20,343 nucleotides of DNA from Methanobacteriota archaeon (GTDB lineage Archaea > Hydrothermarchaeota > Hydrothermarchaeia > Hydrothermarchaeales > JACRDW01). The notes under the pieces are model-generated. The model was given only the letters and a program-made list of their open reading frames with translations. It was not told the origin of the DNA and did not search any database. The DNA lies in contig JACRDW010000125.1 in NCBI GenBank assembly GCA_016212785.1, positions 1 through 20,343 of the forward strand, read 5' to 3'. Below are positions 12,174 to 20,170 of this stretch, in pieces (positions within the stretch are counted from its first letter, which is position 1; every line of letters starts with the position of its first letter). Made by a program: the position numbers and the translations under genes.

Positions 12174-12785
12174 TTACACTCCAGCTATCGCTATTGCAGT
12201 AGCAATTGCATTTTTACATTCTTCGTCCCTTGCGATGTTTCCGTGCCCTGGAAGCAAAAGATTGAAATCCAGCTTTGAAAGCCTTTCAAGAGAACTCACA
12301 AGCTCTTCGAAATTTCCACCCAAGTCTGCCCTCCCAAAGCTGCCGTCAGAAAAAAGCGTATCTCCTGAAATCAAAATTTTTTTATCCCGCTCATATAGAC
12401 AGATGCTCCCTAGAGTATGCCCCGGAGTATGCACTACCTCGAATACGTGCTCCCCCATGTCTATTTTATCTCCGCCCTTCAGCATTTCACTAACCCTCAG
12501 CGGAATTTTTTTGCCTGCCATCGAGCAGGTACCGTAGAATTCTCCGGAGCGCATCTCCGCGGCATCGCTCTCGTGCACCAGAATTTTGCACTTGAAAAAT
12601 TTGTTGCCCCCGCAGTGGTCTAAGTGAGCATGGGTATTGATTATCAGGTCTATCTTGCTTACCCTCTTTCTAATCTCATCAACAAGGTTGCTCGTACCAG
12701 CACCGGTATCCACGAGCGCAATTTTCTCATCGATTATCAAAAAAACATTCGAATCGAAAGAACTGCTTATTATTGGTAGTATCAT
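12174..12785 (-). CDS. metallo-beta-lactamase-fold hydrolase (glyoxalase II-like)
   Basis: 203 residues. The MBL-fold metal ligands are all present: HAHLDH (His52, His54, Asp56, His57 in THAHLDHCGG), His123 in TPGHTLGSICLYE, Asp142 in SGDTLFSDGSFGR, and His181 in LLPGHG. The DTLFSDGSFGRADL block and length are those of hydroxyacylglutathione-hydrolase-like proteins, a broad group that includes thioesterases and hydrolases of unknown substrate. The C-terminal helices are too short for full glutathione binding, so the substrate is not known. The start ATG lies 8 nt after the radical SAM stop; its own stop is 4 nt before the MJ1316-domain gene. There are no CPSF/beta-CASP motifs, so an RNase role is unlikely despite the neighbour. 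Confidence 0.9.
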   Translation of the reverse strand: MILPIISSSFDSNVFLIIDEKIALVDTGAGTSNLVDEIRKRVSKIDLIINTHAHLDHCGGNKFFKCKILVHESDAAEMRSGEFYGTCSMAGKKIPLRVSEMLKGGDKIDMGEHVFEVVHTPGHTLGSICLYERDKKILISGDTLFSDGSFGRADLGGNFEELVSSLERLSKLDFNLLLPGHGNIARDEECKNAIATAIAIAGV

Positions 12786-12793
12786 GCTTCGCC

Positions 12794-13879
12794 TCAGTCT
12801 AAATTCGTAAGCCCGTTTTCATTTGCGATAGCAAGCGCTCTCTGCATCTCAGCGCCTGTTACTCCCCTGTTTATTTCAGGTATTTTATACGCCTCAAACT
12901 CGGGTCTGTACTGCGCCATTATATTCACTCTCACATCATTGCCCAAATTTTCGGCAATCCATTCCAGCACGTATCGAGTGCAGCACTCCACATGATTTGG
13001 AAGCACGAGGTGGCGGATGAGCAGCTCCGCATGCTCCCTTCCGAGAAGGTGATTTCTTGTAATAATCTTCCAGTAGTTCTTGACCTTCGATAATCGCTCT
13101 GCGCATGCATCGTTTCCGTATTTGAAGTCGGCAAGATAGACGTCAACTACGCCGTCTAAAAGCTTCATGGTTTCGCTGCTCATGTACATGTTGGAATTCC
13201 ATACAACCGGCACGTTAACGTCCAGGCAGCGGAGCATATCGATGATTGTGTGCAAGTTTGGAGTCGGCTCCCCGCCCACGAGGTTTATATTTCTGCCTTT
13301 CTCAATAATCCTGCGTTTTTTCGCTATCTCCGCAAGCTGCTTTCCAGTTATAGCTACTCCCTTCTCCACGTGCCTCGAAATTGTCCAGTTCTGGCAGAAA
13401 ACGCAGTAGAAGGTGCAGCCAATGAAGAAGAAAGTATGTGAGGGCACGAGACACGCTTCCTCTCCAAGATGTAAGAACTCTGAGGATAAATAGGTGCCTG
13501 CATCCAAGTTGCAGAATCCCCTCTTGCCCGCGGTTCTGTCCGCGTTGCACCTGCGCTCGCAGAAATGACAGGCGCTCAGAATTCTCCTCGCCAGCTCGAG
13601 CTTCAAATCCAGCAGCGAGACAGCAGGAAATTTTAAATCATCAACTTTTTTTGAGCCGAGCTTCTTCTCGGCATCTGCAAATTTTTTAATCTTGCTGTCG
13701 TGCTCCTGCCAGAGTTCCTCTTCAGCGCAGCTCAGCCCTATGGAAACCGGAATCGCTTTGGCTATCAGGAACTTGGCAAGTCTTTTGTCGGTCGATACTT
13801 CCACATATCTTCCCAAGGCTCTTTTTATCCCTTCGTCCTCAAAAGCAAGGAGAGCGTCCGGGCGGATTAGACCGTACAT
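12794..13879 (-). CDS. radical SAM protein, PflA-like (COG1313 type)
   Basis: 361 residues from the ATG at 13879. The SAM cluster motif is GCTFYCVFCQNW (Cys155, Cys159, Cys162), followed by NLVGGEPTPNLH (the GGEP element) and WNSNMYMS. Before it lies a second cysteine set, CHFCERRC ... GFC (Cys104, 107, 111, 123), as in pyruvate-formate-lyase-activase-like proteins of unknown function. The first ~95 residues are a less conserved extension (LLAFEDEGIKRALGRYVEVS). AGTGAT four bases before the ATG at 13879 decided the start. A GTG at 13888 would overlap the upstream stop as GTGA. It lies between a membrane protein and an MBL hydrolase in the tldD operon. No glycyl-radical enzyme is in the window, so the substrate is unknown. 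Confidence 0.88.
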   Translation of the reverse strand: MYGLIRPDALLAFEDEGIKRALGRYVEVSTDKRLAKFLIAKAIPVSIGLSCAEEELWQEHDSKIKKFADAEKKLGSKKVDDLKFPAVSLLDLKLELARRILSACHFCERRCNADRTAGKRGFCNLDAGTYLSSEFLHLGEEACLVPSHTFFFIGCTFYCVFCQNWTISRHVEKGVAITGKQLAEIAKKRRIIEKGRNINLVGGEPTPNLHTIIDMLRCLDVNVPVVWNSNMYMSSETMKLLDGVVDVYLADFKYGNDACAERLSKVKNYWKIITRNHLLGREHAELLIRHLVLPNHVECCTRYVLEWIAENLGNDVRVNIMAQYRPEFEAYKIPEINRGVTGAEMQRALAIANENGLTNLD

Positions 13880-13884
13880 TTTTA

Positions 13885-14229
13885 TCACTTTAGCAGGTAT
13901 ATTGCAAGCAAAGCGGCTCCAACTCCAATAATTTTCCTGGCTGTAACATCCTCTTTAAACACCAATAGCCCAGAAAGCGAAACAAACAGCATCGAGAAAA
14001 TTATGACGAGCGGCAGGAATGCTGACAAATCTGCTTCCCTGAGCGGGTAGAGAGTTATCAATTTTGCTAAGCCCCCCATGAGGAAGCTGAAGAGCATTGC
14101 GACCAAGATTTTCGTTGGAAGCGACCAGAACTTTACCAAGTCAAAAAGTCCTATATTCATGTGTCCGTGAAATCTGTACTTCCAGAACGAATCTCCGAGA
14201 GTGAACAGCAGGGCAGCTGTTATTGCCAT
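13885..14229 (-). CDS. small DMT/EamA-like membrane protein
   Basis: 114 residues from the ATG at 14229, with four predicted membrane helices: AITAALLFTLGDSFWK; ILVAMLFSFLMGGLAKLITL; FLPLVIIFSMLFVSLSGLLV; and IIGVGAALLAIYLL. The ending FKEDVTARKIIGVGAALLAI is typical of drug/metabolite transporter half-proteins, which may dimerise like SMR pumps. The start is doubtful. A full ribosome site GGAGGTGAT (14254-14262) lies 24 bases from this ATG but only three bases before an in-frame CTG (14250). Starting there adds seven residues, (L)KGIYIV, that lengthen the first helix. It follows tldE and is followed at once by the radical SAM gene. Substrate unknown. Confidence 0.75.
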   Translation of the reverse strand: MAITAALLFTLGDSFWKYRFHGHMNIGLFDLVKFWSLPTKILVAMLFSFLMGGLAKLITLYPLREADLSAFLPLVIIFSMLFVSLSGLLVFKEDVTARKIIGVGAALLAIYLLK

Positions 14230-14253
14230 TACAATGTAAATTCCTTTCAGACT

Positions 14254-14262
14254 ATCACCTCC
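14254..14262 (-). promoter_or_regulatory. full-length ribosome site (GGAGGTGAT) suggesting a CTG start
   Basis: Directly after the tldE stop codon, the minus strand carries GGAGGTGAT. It is followed by AGT and an in-frame CTG. The nearest ATG of the DMT-like gene is too far downstream for this site. No ATG, GTG or TTG lies at the proper distance in frame. Confidence 0.6.
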
Positions 14263-15513
14263 TTAGCTCACAACTTTAACGTCTTTGAATTGAATTGTGG
14301 GTGCACGAACAGAGGAAACCTGCTTATAATCTTTTCCGAATCCTTCGATTTTGTTCAAAACGTCAAAGATATTTCCAGAAATAATCGCTTTCTTCACAGG
14401 CTTGCCGTTGAGAAATGCGTTCCTCGTTTCTACTGAAAAATCTCCAGATACGGGATTTGAGGTGTGGGCGCCAATCAAGCCGTGCACGACCAAACCTTCC
14501 TCGTCAATCCGCCCCTTCCCCGAGACGATAAAGTTGGAAGAATCTATATAGGGCAGAGAGGCGTAGGAATCTCTCTCTGCGCTGCCAGTACTTTTTGCGT
14601 TTTCTTTATTCGCAGCGTATGTGTCATATAGATAGCCTTTTAATATTCCTTTTTTTAAAAGCTCTGTTCTTTGCGATTTGACTCCCTCGCCGTCAAATTT
14701 AGAAGTTGAAAGCCCGTGTTTAAAGGTACCATCGTCTATTATGTTTAAATCTGAGAATATTTTTTCTCCAACTTTTCCAGCCAAAATCGAGCGCCTGCGC
14801 TGCACGTTATCGGCACTGAATGAATGAATTAAAACGTTTTCAAGCAGCTCGGCTACAGCGTGCGGCTTCAGAATTAAACTCGTGGTTAGAACTCCAATCT
14901 CCGCGGCATTCAGCGAATCTCTCGCAAGCCTTGCCGCTTCCCTGCCAACGCCTGCAAAGTCCAGGTCGAGAGCCCTCGAAACCTCGTAATAAAAGCCGGA
15001 CGACTCGCTCTCTGCTACCGCGTTTAGATGGCAGGCGCATGTGGTAGCCTTATCGCTTGCGGCAACTCCGTTGGAATTCCAAATTCCAACCTCAGAGACA
15101 GACCAGGAAATTACTCCGGTCGTCGGAATTACGCTGTAACTACTACACGGGCTGACCAGAACTTCAGCAAATTCCATTGCATCCTCCACCTCAAGCTCAG
15201 CTATTCGCTTATCATAAATTCCGATACGACTATACTTCTGTTTTTCGGGCAGAGAAAGGAATTTATCTCTCTCTCCAATTTTTGCTGTATCTATTGCTCT
15301 CTGGAGCACTTTTTCATCCAGCTTATTTGAAAATGCAAACCCCATCTTTTTGTCTTTTATTGCTCTGACGCCATAGCCGAAATGTGAGCTCCCCTTGAAG
15401 GTCTCTATCCTGCCTTTCTTTATCTCAACGTCGTTTGAAATTCCCTTCGAGAAAAATATCTCAGCTTCGTCTGCGCTCTTCGTCAGGATTTTTAATGCTT
15501 TTTCTGCGTCCAT
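14263..15513 (-). CDS. tldE: TldE/PmbA-family protein, non-catalytic partner of TldD
   Basis: 416 residues. TldE pairs with TldD in a heteromeric protease that degrades or matures unfolded peptides; in bacteria it processes microcin B17 and CcdA, while archaeal substrates are unknown. Family features: EIFFSKGISNDVEIKKGRIE near the N-terminus, FGYGVRAIKDKKMGFAFSN, LILKPHAVAELLENVL, and the C-terminal VSGDFSVETRNAFLNGKPVK with ISGNIFDVLNKIEGFGKD. The HExxxH of TldD is absent, as expected for TldE. The start ATG at 15513 overlaps the tldD stop by one base (TGATG). A GTG three bases earlier is possible but less likely. Second gene of the operon. Confidence 0.94.
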   Translation of the reverse strand: MDAEKALKILTKSADEAEIFFSKGISNDVEIKKGRIETFKGSSHFGYGVRAIKDKKMGFAFSNKLDEKVLQRAIDTAKIGERDKFLSLPEKQKYSRIGIYDKRIAELEVEDAMEFAEVLVSPCSSYSVIPTTGVISWSVSEVGIWNSNGVAASDKATTCACHLNAVAESESSGFYYEVSRALDLDFAGVGREAARLARDSLNAAEIGVLTTSLILKPHAVAELLENVLIHSFSADNVQRRRSILAGKVGEKIFSDLNIIDDGTFKHGLSTSKFDGEGVKSQRTELLKKGILKGYLYDTYAANKENAKSTGSAERDSYASLPYIDSSNFIVSGKGRIDEEGLVVHGLIGAHTSNPVSGDFSVETRNAFLNGKPVKKAIISGNIFDVLNKIEGFGKDYKQVSSVRAPTIQFKDVKVVS

Positions 15514-16859
15514 CACTTAGTCCCCCCAACCGTCGCAAAAGTCCTTATGGTTGCACCTCCGTCGCTTACAGGCACGAGCTGCGCTGCCTTTCCGCAGAAC
15601 CCTATGTGCAGTCCAAAATCGCTTCCGACTGCGTCGATGCTTTTAAGAATTTCCAGGGTTTTGCCTGAGAGTGCAACGTCCTTTATCGGCTTGGTTATCT
15701 CCCCGTTTTCAATCAAAAATCCCTCCTCTGCGCTGAATTGAAAAACGCCTCTCACGGTATCAACCTCTCCTCCCTTTGAGCCTTTCAGGTATACGCCGTA
15801 CTTAATGTCCTCAAGTATCTCCTCGAAACTAAAATCTCTCGGTTCAATGTACGTGTTGCTCATCCTGACAATCGGCTGGTAGCCGAATCCCTGGGCCCTG
15901 GCATTGCCGGTATTTTCCTGCTTTAATTTTGCAGACGTTTCCCTGGAATGCAGATAAGTCTTTAGTATCCCGTTCTCGAGCAGTGTTTTTTTCTTTCCTC
16001 TCGTTCCCTCAGAATCATAAAAATAAAAACCAAAGGAATTCTCCAGAGCAGCATCGTCGTAAACGGTAACTAATTCTGAGCCAATCTGCTGCTCTAACTT
16101 GCCATCGAGTATGGACTCGCCCTGGATTACGTGGTCTGCCTCGACAGCGTGCCCGAGTGCTTCGTGAATAAAAACCCCTGCAAGCTTTGGGTCTAAAATT
16201 ACCTTGAAATTACCGCTCGGTGCTTCGCCAGCATCCAGAAGTCTTATCGCCCTCTCAGAGGCAGCTTTTGCGGCATCTGCTGCGTTCTGCAGTGCTTCAA
16301 GACCTGCCACGCTGCCCAGTCTTTCGAAGCCTACCTGCACGTTTCCGTTTTTCTTTGCGAATACCGAGGAAAAAAACGTCACTCTCGTGTATTCTGCTTC
16401 TATGCGGCTGCCCTCTGAGTTCAAGTACAGAGAATTTATCTTCGAATCAGAGTATGCAAGAGAGGTGCTCACAACCTCTCTATAGTCCTGCGCTACTCTC
16501 TCAGCTCGATGCAGAATTTCTTTTTTTTCCTCCATGTCTGCGTCGAATGGATTTATCTTTGGGATGGTCTTTACTCTGTCTTCAACAGCTTCGCTACCTG
16601 CAAACTCAATCTTCTCTCCATTTCTGGCGATTCTGCAAGCCTTCTCAGCCAGCGCATGTATATCTTCCAAGCTGTTGGACGAGACAAACCCCCAGGTTTT
16701 ATCCAGCACTCTTACGCCGACTCCGAAAATCTCGCCCGATGACACCTCTCTCGCAACTCCGTCCTTCAAAACTATGCTGTTCGATTCGACCTGCTGGACA
16801 GAGACGTCTATGAACCTTGCAGGAATATCGAAAATCTTTTTAAGCTGCTCTGCATCCAT
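15513..16859 (-). CDS. tldD: TldD metalloprotease
   Basis: 448 residues, near the usual TldD size. The zinc site is HEALGHAVEAD (His232, Glu233, His237) with the third ligand probably Cys422 in GFCGKAAQ near the C-terminus, both in the places known from TldD structures. Other family marks: RVLDKTWGFVSSN, YDDAALENSFG, GILKTYLHSRETSAKL, ARAQGFGYQPIVRMSNTYI and GGEVDTVRGVFQFSA. It is the first gene of a seven-gene run ending at the CBS-ParB gene. ATATATAT, 25 bp upstream, probably serves as the TATA box and would give a leaderless mRNA. No obvious precursor-peptide gene was seen beside it. Confidence 0.96.
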   Translation of the reverse strand: MDAEQLKKIFDIPARFIDVSVQQVESNSIVLKDGVAREVSSGEIFGVGVRVLDKTWGFVSSNSLEDIHALAEKACRIARNGEKIEFAGSEAVEDRVKTIPKINPFDADMEEKKEILHRAERVAQDYREVVSTSLAYSDSKINSLYLNSEGSRIEAEYTRVTFFSSVFAKKNGNVQVGFERLGSVAGLEALQNAADAAKAASERAIRLLDAGEAPSGNFKVILDPKLAGVFIHEALGHAVEADHVIQGESILDGKLEQQIGSELVTVYDDAALENSFGFYFYDSEGTRGKKKTLLENGILKTYLHSRETSAKLKQENTGNARAQGFGYQPIVRMSNTYIEPRDFSFEEILEDIKYGVYLKGSKGGEVDTVRGVFQFSAEEGFLIENGEITKPIKDVALSGKTLEILKSIDAVGSDFGLHIGFCGKAAQLVPVSDGGATIRTFATVGGTK

Positions 16860-16880
16860 GGATTAAAATACGCTAGCTTC

Positions 16881-16888
16881 ATATATAT
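16881..16888. promoter_or_regulatory. symmetric TATA box shared by tldD and DUF1015 genes
   Basis: ATATATAT is its own reverse complement and lies at the exact middle of the 49-bp gap. Its centre is about 25 bp from each start codon, the spacing expected for leaderless transcripts in both directions. TTTTAAA at 16891-16896 is too near the DUF1015 ATG to be its TATA box. Confidence 0.55.
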
Positions 16889-16908
16889 CTTTTAAACGAA
16901 TAAGGTGC

Positions 16909-18126
16909 ATGGCAGAAATCAGACCGTTCAAGGGCATTCGATACGGCACAGGCGACGTAGCAAAAGTAGTTGCCCCGCCCTACGACATAATATCTAGCGG
17001 GGAAAGAGACAGATACTACGATGCTCACGAGAACAATGTAGTCCGCCTAATACTCGGAAAGAAATTTCCGGGAGACAACCAAAAAAACAACAAATATACG
17101 AGAGCCGGCGAATACCTCGAAATCTGGATTAAGAGCGGAATACTGAAGCAGGACAGAGAGCCGTCAATATATGTTTACGAACAGGAATACTTCCACAGGG
17201 GAAAGAAAAAAATCCTCAGGGGCTTTATAGCCCTTGTGCGAATAGAAGAAAGAGCAATACTGCCGCACGAGGAAACTCTCTCGAAACCCATAGCAGACAG
17301 GCTGAAGCTCATGAGAGCAACTGATGCAAACCTCTGCCCGATATACGCTCTCTATTCTGACCCGAAGAAAATTCTGGACTCTGTCTTAGAGGTAAAACAG
17401 AAACCGGCAGTGGATATAAAATTTGGCGATGTGAAGCACAGGCTCTGGAAAGTTAGCGACGCTGCCGTTATAAAAAAAATAAAAAAAGAGATGAAAGGCA
17501 AAAAGCTCTTCATCGCAGACGGACATCACAGATACAAAACTGCTCTCGCTTTTAGAAATGAAATGCGCAGAGGAACGCACAACTACGTGATGATGTTTTT
17601 GACGAATACGGACAGCGGAGGAATTACGATTTTCCCTGCGCATAGGGTAGTTCGCACATCCAGTGTTTCTAAACTTGAAACCAAAATCAGGCAATATTTC
17701 GATTCAGCGCCGCTTAAGTTTAGCAGGAAAAATAAAATTAGAGAAATGCTCGAAGAAATGGAGAGGCAGAACAGCAAGCATATTTTCGGGATGTATAATG
17801 GAAGTGAATTTTGCCTGCTCACCCTAAAAGATGAAAAAATTTTAGACAGGATTATAAAAGGAAAATCGCCAGAATGGAGAAGGCTGGACGTTGCGATACT
17901 CCATACCCTGCTCTTAAAGCATGCAAATGCGATAGTATATGTAATAGATGAGAAAAAAGCGGTTCGACTCGTAGAAAAAGGAAAGTATAACGCTGCCTTT
18001 TTCCTGAATCCTACAAAAGTAGAGCAGGTCAAAAAAATTGCGCTTGCAAATGAGAGGATGCCGGGAAAAGCGACATATTTCTATCCAAAACCTCTGACAG
18101 GTCTTGTGATTAATAAATTGACGTAG
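16909..18126 (+). CDS. DUF1015 family protein (COG4198)
   Basis: 405 residues, full family length. Family marks: the N-terminus IRPFKGIRYGTGDVAKVVAP and PPYDIIS (23-29), EQEYFHRGKKKILRGFIALV, ILPHEETLSKPIADRLKLM (117-135), and FIADGHHRYKTALAFRNEM (201-219). The function is not established. The DGHHRYK motif resembles that in ParB/SerK-type proteins, and a kinase-like role has been suggested by such similarity; this is inference. It is divergent from tldD, with which it seems to share a TATA box. GGTG lies one base before the ATG, too close for a normal ribosome site, in keeping with leaderless translation. The stop codon falls inside the left arm of a strong hairpin. Confidence 0.92.
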   Translation: MAEIRPFKGIRYGTGDVAKVVAPPYDIISSGERDRYYDAHENNVVRLILGKKFPGDNQKNNKYTRAGEYLEIWIKSGILKQDREPSIYVYEQEYFHRGKKKILRGFIALVRIEERAILPHEETLSKPIADRLKLMRATDANLCPIYALYSDPKKILDSVLEVKQKPAVDIKFGDVKHRLWKVSDAAVIKKIKKEMKGKKLFIADGHHRYKTALAFRNEMRRGTHNYVMMFLTNTDSGGITIFPAHRVVRTSSVSKLETKIRQYFDSAPLKFSRKNKIREMLEEMERQNSKHIFGMYNGSEFCLLTLKDEKILDRIIKGKSPEWRRLDVAILHTLLLKHANAIVYVIDEKKAVRLVEKGKYNAAFFLNPTKVEQVKKIALANERMPGKATYFYPKPLTGLVINKLT

Positions 18127-18165
18127 AGGGGTCAAGCAGATAAGTGCTAATGACCCCTGCTACGT
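18121..18165. terminator. long hairpin between convergent DUF1015 and lonB genes
   Basis: Three stem segments stack: ACGTAG with CTACGT (18121-18126/18160-18165), GGGGTCA with TGACCCC (18128-18134/18151-18157), and AGCA with TGCT (18135-18138/18145-18148). The loop is GATAAG, with small bulges of 1-2 bases. In all 17 base pairs in 45 nt. It contains the DUF1015 stop codon and ends 8 nt from the lonB stop. There is no T-run after it on either strand, so it is not a classical intrinsic terminator. A role in 3'-end formation or in blocking antisense read-through is inferred. Confidence 0.6.
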
Positions 18166-18172
18166 CTGTGTA

Positions 18173-20080
18173 CTAGGCTCCATGCTTCTTCGGCAGCGGC
18201 TTTTCAATTCCCTTCGGCAGTGGGCTCTTGGAAAGTGGAATCAAATCTTTGATTTTCTCCAGCAAGCTCTCCCTGTCCTCGCCCCATGCAAGCGCATGCT
18301 CCAGGGCTTGAGACAGGTTTTTAGCAGGGATTATTTTCACAGAATCCCTGCTCTTTTTTTCGAGCATTACGTCCTTGAGATTTTCGCTCGGAATTATAAC
18401 TTTTTTAATGCCTGCAGCGACCGCCGCCTCAATCTTTGCGGTTACGCCGCCGACGGGCAGCACGTCGCCGCGCACGCTCAAGCTTCCTGTCATCGCCACG
18501 CTCTGGTCTACGGGAATATTCTCCAGGGCTGAAATAACTGCAGTGGCAACTGATATGCTTGCGCTGTCTCCCTCAACTCCTTCGTAGGTTTGCAGGAACT
18601 GTATATGCACGTCGTAGTTCGAAATGTCGCGACCGGTGTGCTTTTTGATGAGCGCACTCACGTTCTGAATCGCCTCCTTTGCAATCGTCCGCAGCTTGCC
18701 GGTGGCGATTATCTTGCCTTCTTCCCTGCTCTGAGCTGGAGCTACCGCCGCCACGATTGGCAGTATTACCCCGCTGTCTCCGCCTATAACAGCCAAGCCG
18801 TTAACTCTGCCTATTTCCTTGCCCTCGACGACGTAAACGCTGTAATCTTTTTTGATGCTTATATAACGGTCTGCAATCTGCTGCTCCAGAGTCTTTGCAA
18901 TGTTCTTTGCCTTCAGCACGTGCTTCGCCTCAACGTAAGGCGCATCCTCGCTTCTTGCAACGTCGCCTGCTGCCCTGACCAATCCTCCAAGTCCCCGAAG
19001 TTTTAAAGTCAGTTTTCCTCTTCTCTCGGACCTTCTCCTTGCTTCTTCTATGATATCTATCACAGCATCTCTCGTAAAGTGCGGTATTTTTTTGTCCTTG
19101 ACCACTTCCTGGGCTACAAACTGCACGATTTTATTTCTGTTCTCGACTGTATCGTCGATGATGTCCTTCATGTAAATTTCATAGCCGTAGCCACGAATTC
19201 TGCTGCGAAGCGCGGGGTGCACGCCCTTCATCGCCTCCAAATTACCCGCAGCTATCAGAATAAAATCGCAGGGCACAGGCTCAGTTCTCACCATTGCTCC
19301 GCTCGACCGCTCGCTGCGACCTGTAATGGCGTACTTCTTCTCCTGCATCGCAGAAAGCAGTTCCTGCTGGGATTCTATCCCGAGAATTGAAAGCTCATCT
19401 ATGAAAAGCACTCCCCTGTGCGACCTGTGGATAGCTCCCGCCTCGATTAAATCATGAGACGGCGTTTCCAGACCTCCGGACTGGAACGGGTCGTGTCTTA
19501 CATCGCCGAGCAGTGCTCCTGCGTGCGAGCCGGTGGCGTCGATGAAAGACGCCTTCTTTTTCTCGGCGTTGTTAACCAAAATTTTTGGAACGAGCACGTC
19601 TTCTTTAACTTTTATGTACTGGCGGCCCATGAGCAGAAATACTGCAGCAATTATTCCCCCGAACAAGAATATCGGCTGCCCGAGTATTATTGCGTAGTAA
19701 AAAACTATGAACATTATGGAAAAGAAAAGCATCCTGAACATCATATTGACCGGAGCTTCCACCCTCCTTTTCTGCTCCTTGTACTTTTCTACAATCTTCT
19801 CCCCTTCCCCTGCCTTAACGACCTCGACCCTCGGATTGTTCTTGTCAGTGGGATTTGGATGTATTAATATGTCCTCAAGCTCTTCCACAGGCAGAAGCTC
19901 TGACATTGCCAAGCCCAGCATGCTCTTCCCGGTTCCCGGCTCGCCAATCAAAAGTATGTGCCTCTTCTGTTTTGCAGCCTTTCCTATGATCTCGACTGCA
20001 TGCTCCTGCCCAATTACTTGGTCAATTAAATTCTGTGGTACTTTGATTTCTTCAGTAGTTTTGAATTCAATTAATTCCAT
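18173..20080 (-). CDS. lonB: archaeal Lon protease (LonB), membrane-bound
   Basis: 635 residues. LonB is an ATP-dependent membrane protease. N-terminal AAA+ module: Walker A GEPGTGKS (46-53) and Walker B GVLFIDEL (223-230). The module is interrupted by two membrane helices (about 115-133 and 137-152), a feature of archaeal LonB. The arginine-finger region is ALRSRIRGYG. Protease domain: GDSASISVA with nucleophile Ser506, and VGGVTAKIEAAVAAG with Lys549 completing the Ser-Lys dyad. The C-terminus is basic and proline-rich (SPLPKGIEKPLPKKHGA). The ATG at 20080 has no strong ribosome site. A TATA box (TATATAAG on the minus strand) about 29 bp upstream suggests a nearly leaderless mRNA. It is divergent from prs and convergent with DUF1015. 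Confidence 0.97.
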   Translation of the reverse strand: MELIEFKTTEEIKVPQNLIDQVIGQEHAVEIIGKAAKQKRHILLIGEPGTGKSMLGLAMSELLPVEELEDILIHPNPTDKNNPRVEVVKAGEGEKIVEKYKEQKRRVEAPVNMMFRMLFFSIMFIVFYYAIILGQPIFLFGGIIAAVFLLMGRQYIKVKEDVLVPKILVNNAEKKKASFIDATGSHAGALLGDVRHDPFQSGGLETPSHDLIEAGAIHRSHRGVLFIDELSILGIESQQELLSAMQEKKYAITGRSERSSGAMVRTEPVPCDFILIAAGNLEAMKGVHPALRSRIRGYGYEIYMKDIIDDTVENRNKIVQFVAQEVVKDKKIPHFTRDAVIDIIEEARRRSERRGKLTLKLRGLGGLVRAAGDVARSEDAPYVEAKHVLKAKNIAKTLEQQIADRYISIKKDYSVYVVEGKEIGRVNGLAVIGGDSGVILPIVAAVAPAQSREEGKIIATGKLRTIAKEAIQNVSALIKKHTGRDISNYDVHIQFLQTYEGVEGDSASISVATAVISALENIPVDQSVAMTGSLSVRGDVLPVGGVTAKIEAAVAAGIKKVIIPSENLKDVMLEKKSRDSVKIIPAKNLSQALEHALAWGEDRESLLEKIKDLIPLSKSPLPKGIEKPLPKKHGA

Positions 20081-20104
20081 CAGATTTTATTTACCACATT
20101 CAGA

Positions 20105-20113
20105 CTTATATAC
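20105..20113 (-). promoter_or_regulatory. TATA box of lonB
   Basis: The minus strand reads GGTATATAAGT here, about 29 bp before the lonB ATG. Transcription would begin only a few bases before the start codon. Confidence 0.5.
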
Positions 20114-20130
20114 CTTTAGCAGATAGCATA

Positions 20131-20140
20131 ATTTATATAC
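20131..20140 (+). promoter_or_regulatory. TATA box of prs
   Basis: ATTTATATAC lies about 35 bp before the prs ATG. A start near 20162 would leave a leader of about nine bases holding the GGTGA ribosome site. Confidence 0.5.
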
Positions 20141-20170
20141 TAAAAGAAATTAACTTCCGCTGGTGAATTC

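Noticed and set aside
12174..12785. RNase J/CPSF-type ribonuclease next to the MJ1316 gene
   Set aside because: The protein is only 203 residues and lacks the beta-CASP insert; it fits the glyoxalase II-like group.
18121..18165. Classical intrinsic (U-tract) terminator
   Set aside because: The hairpin is strong but no T-run follows on either strand, and archaeal termination normally relies on T-rich tracts.
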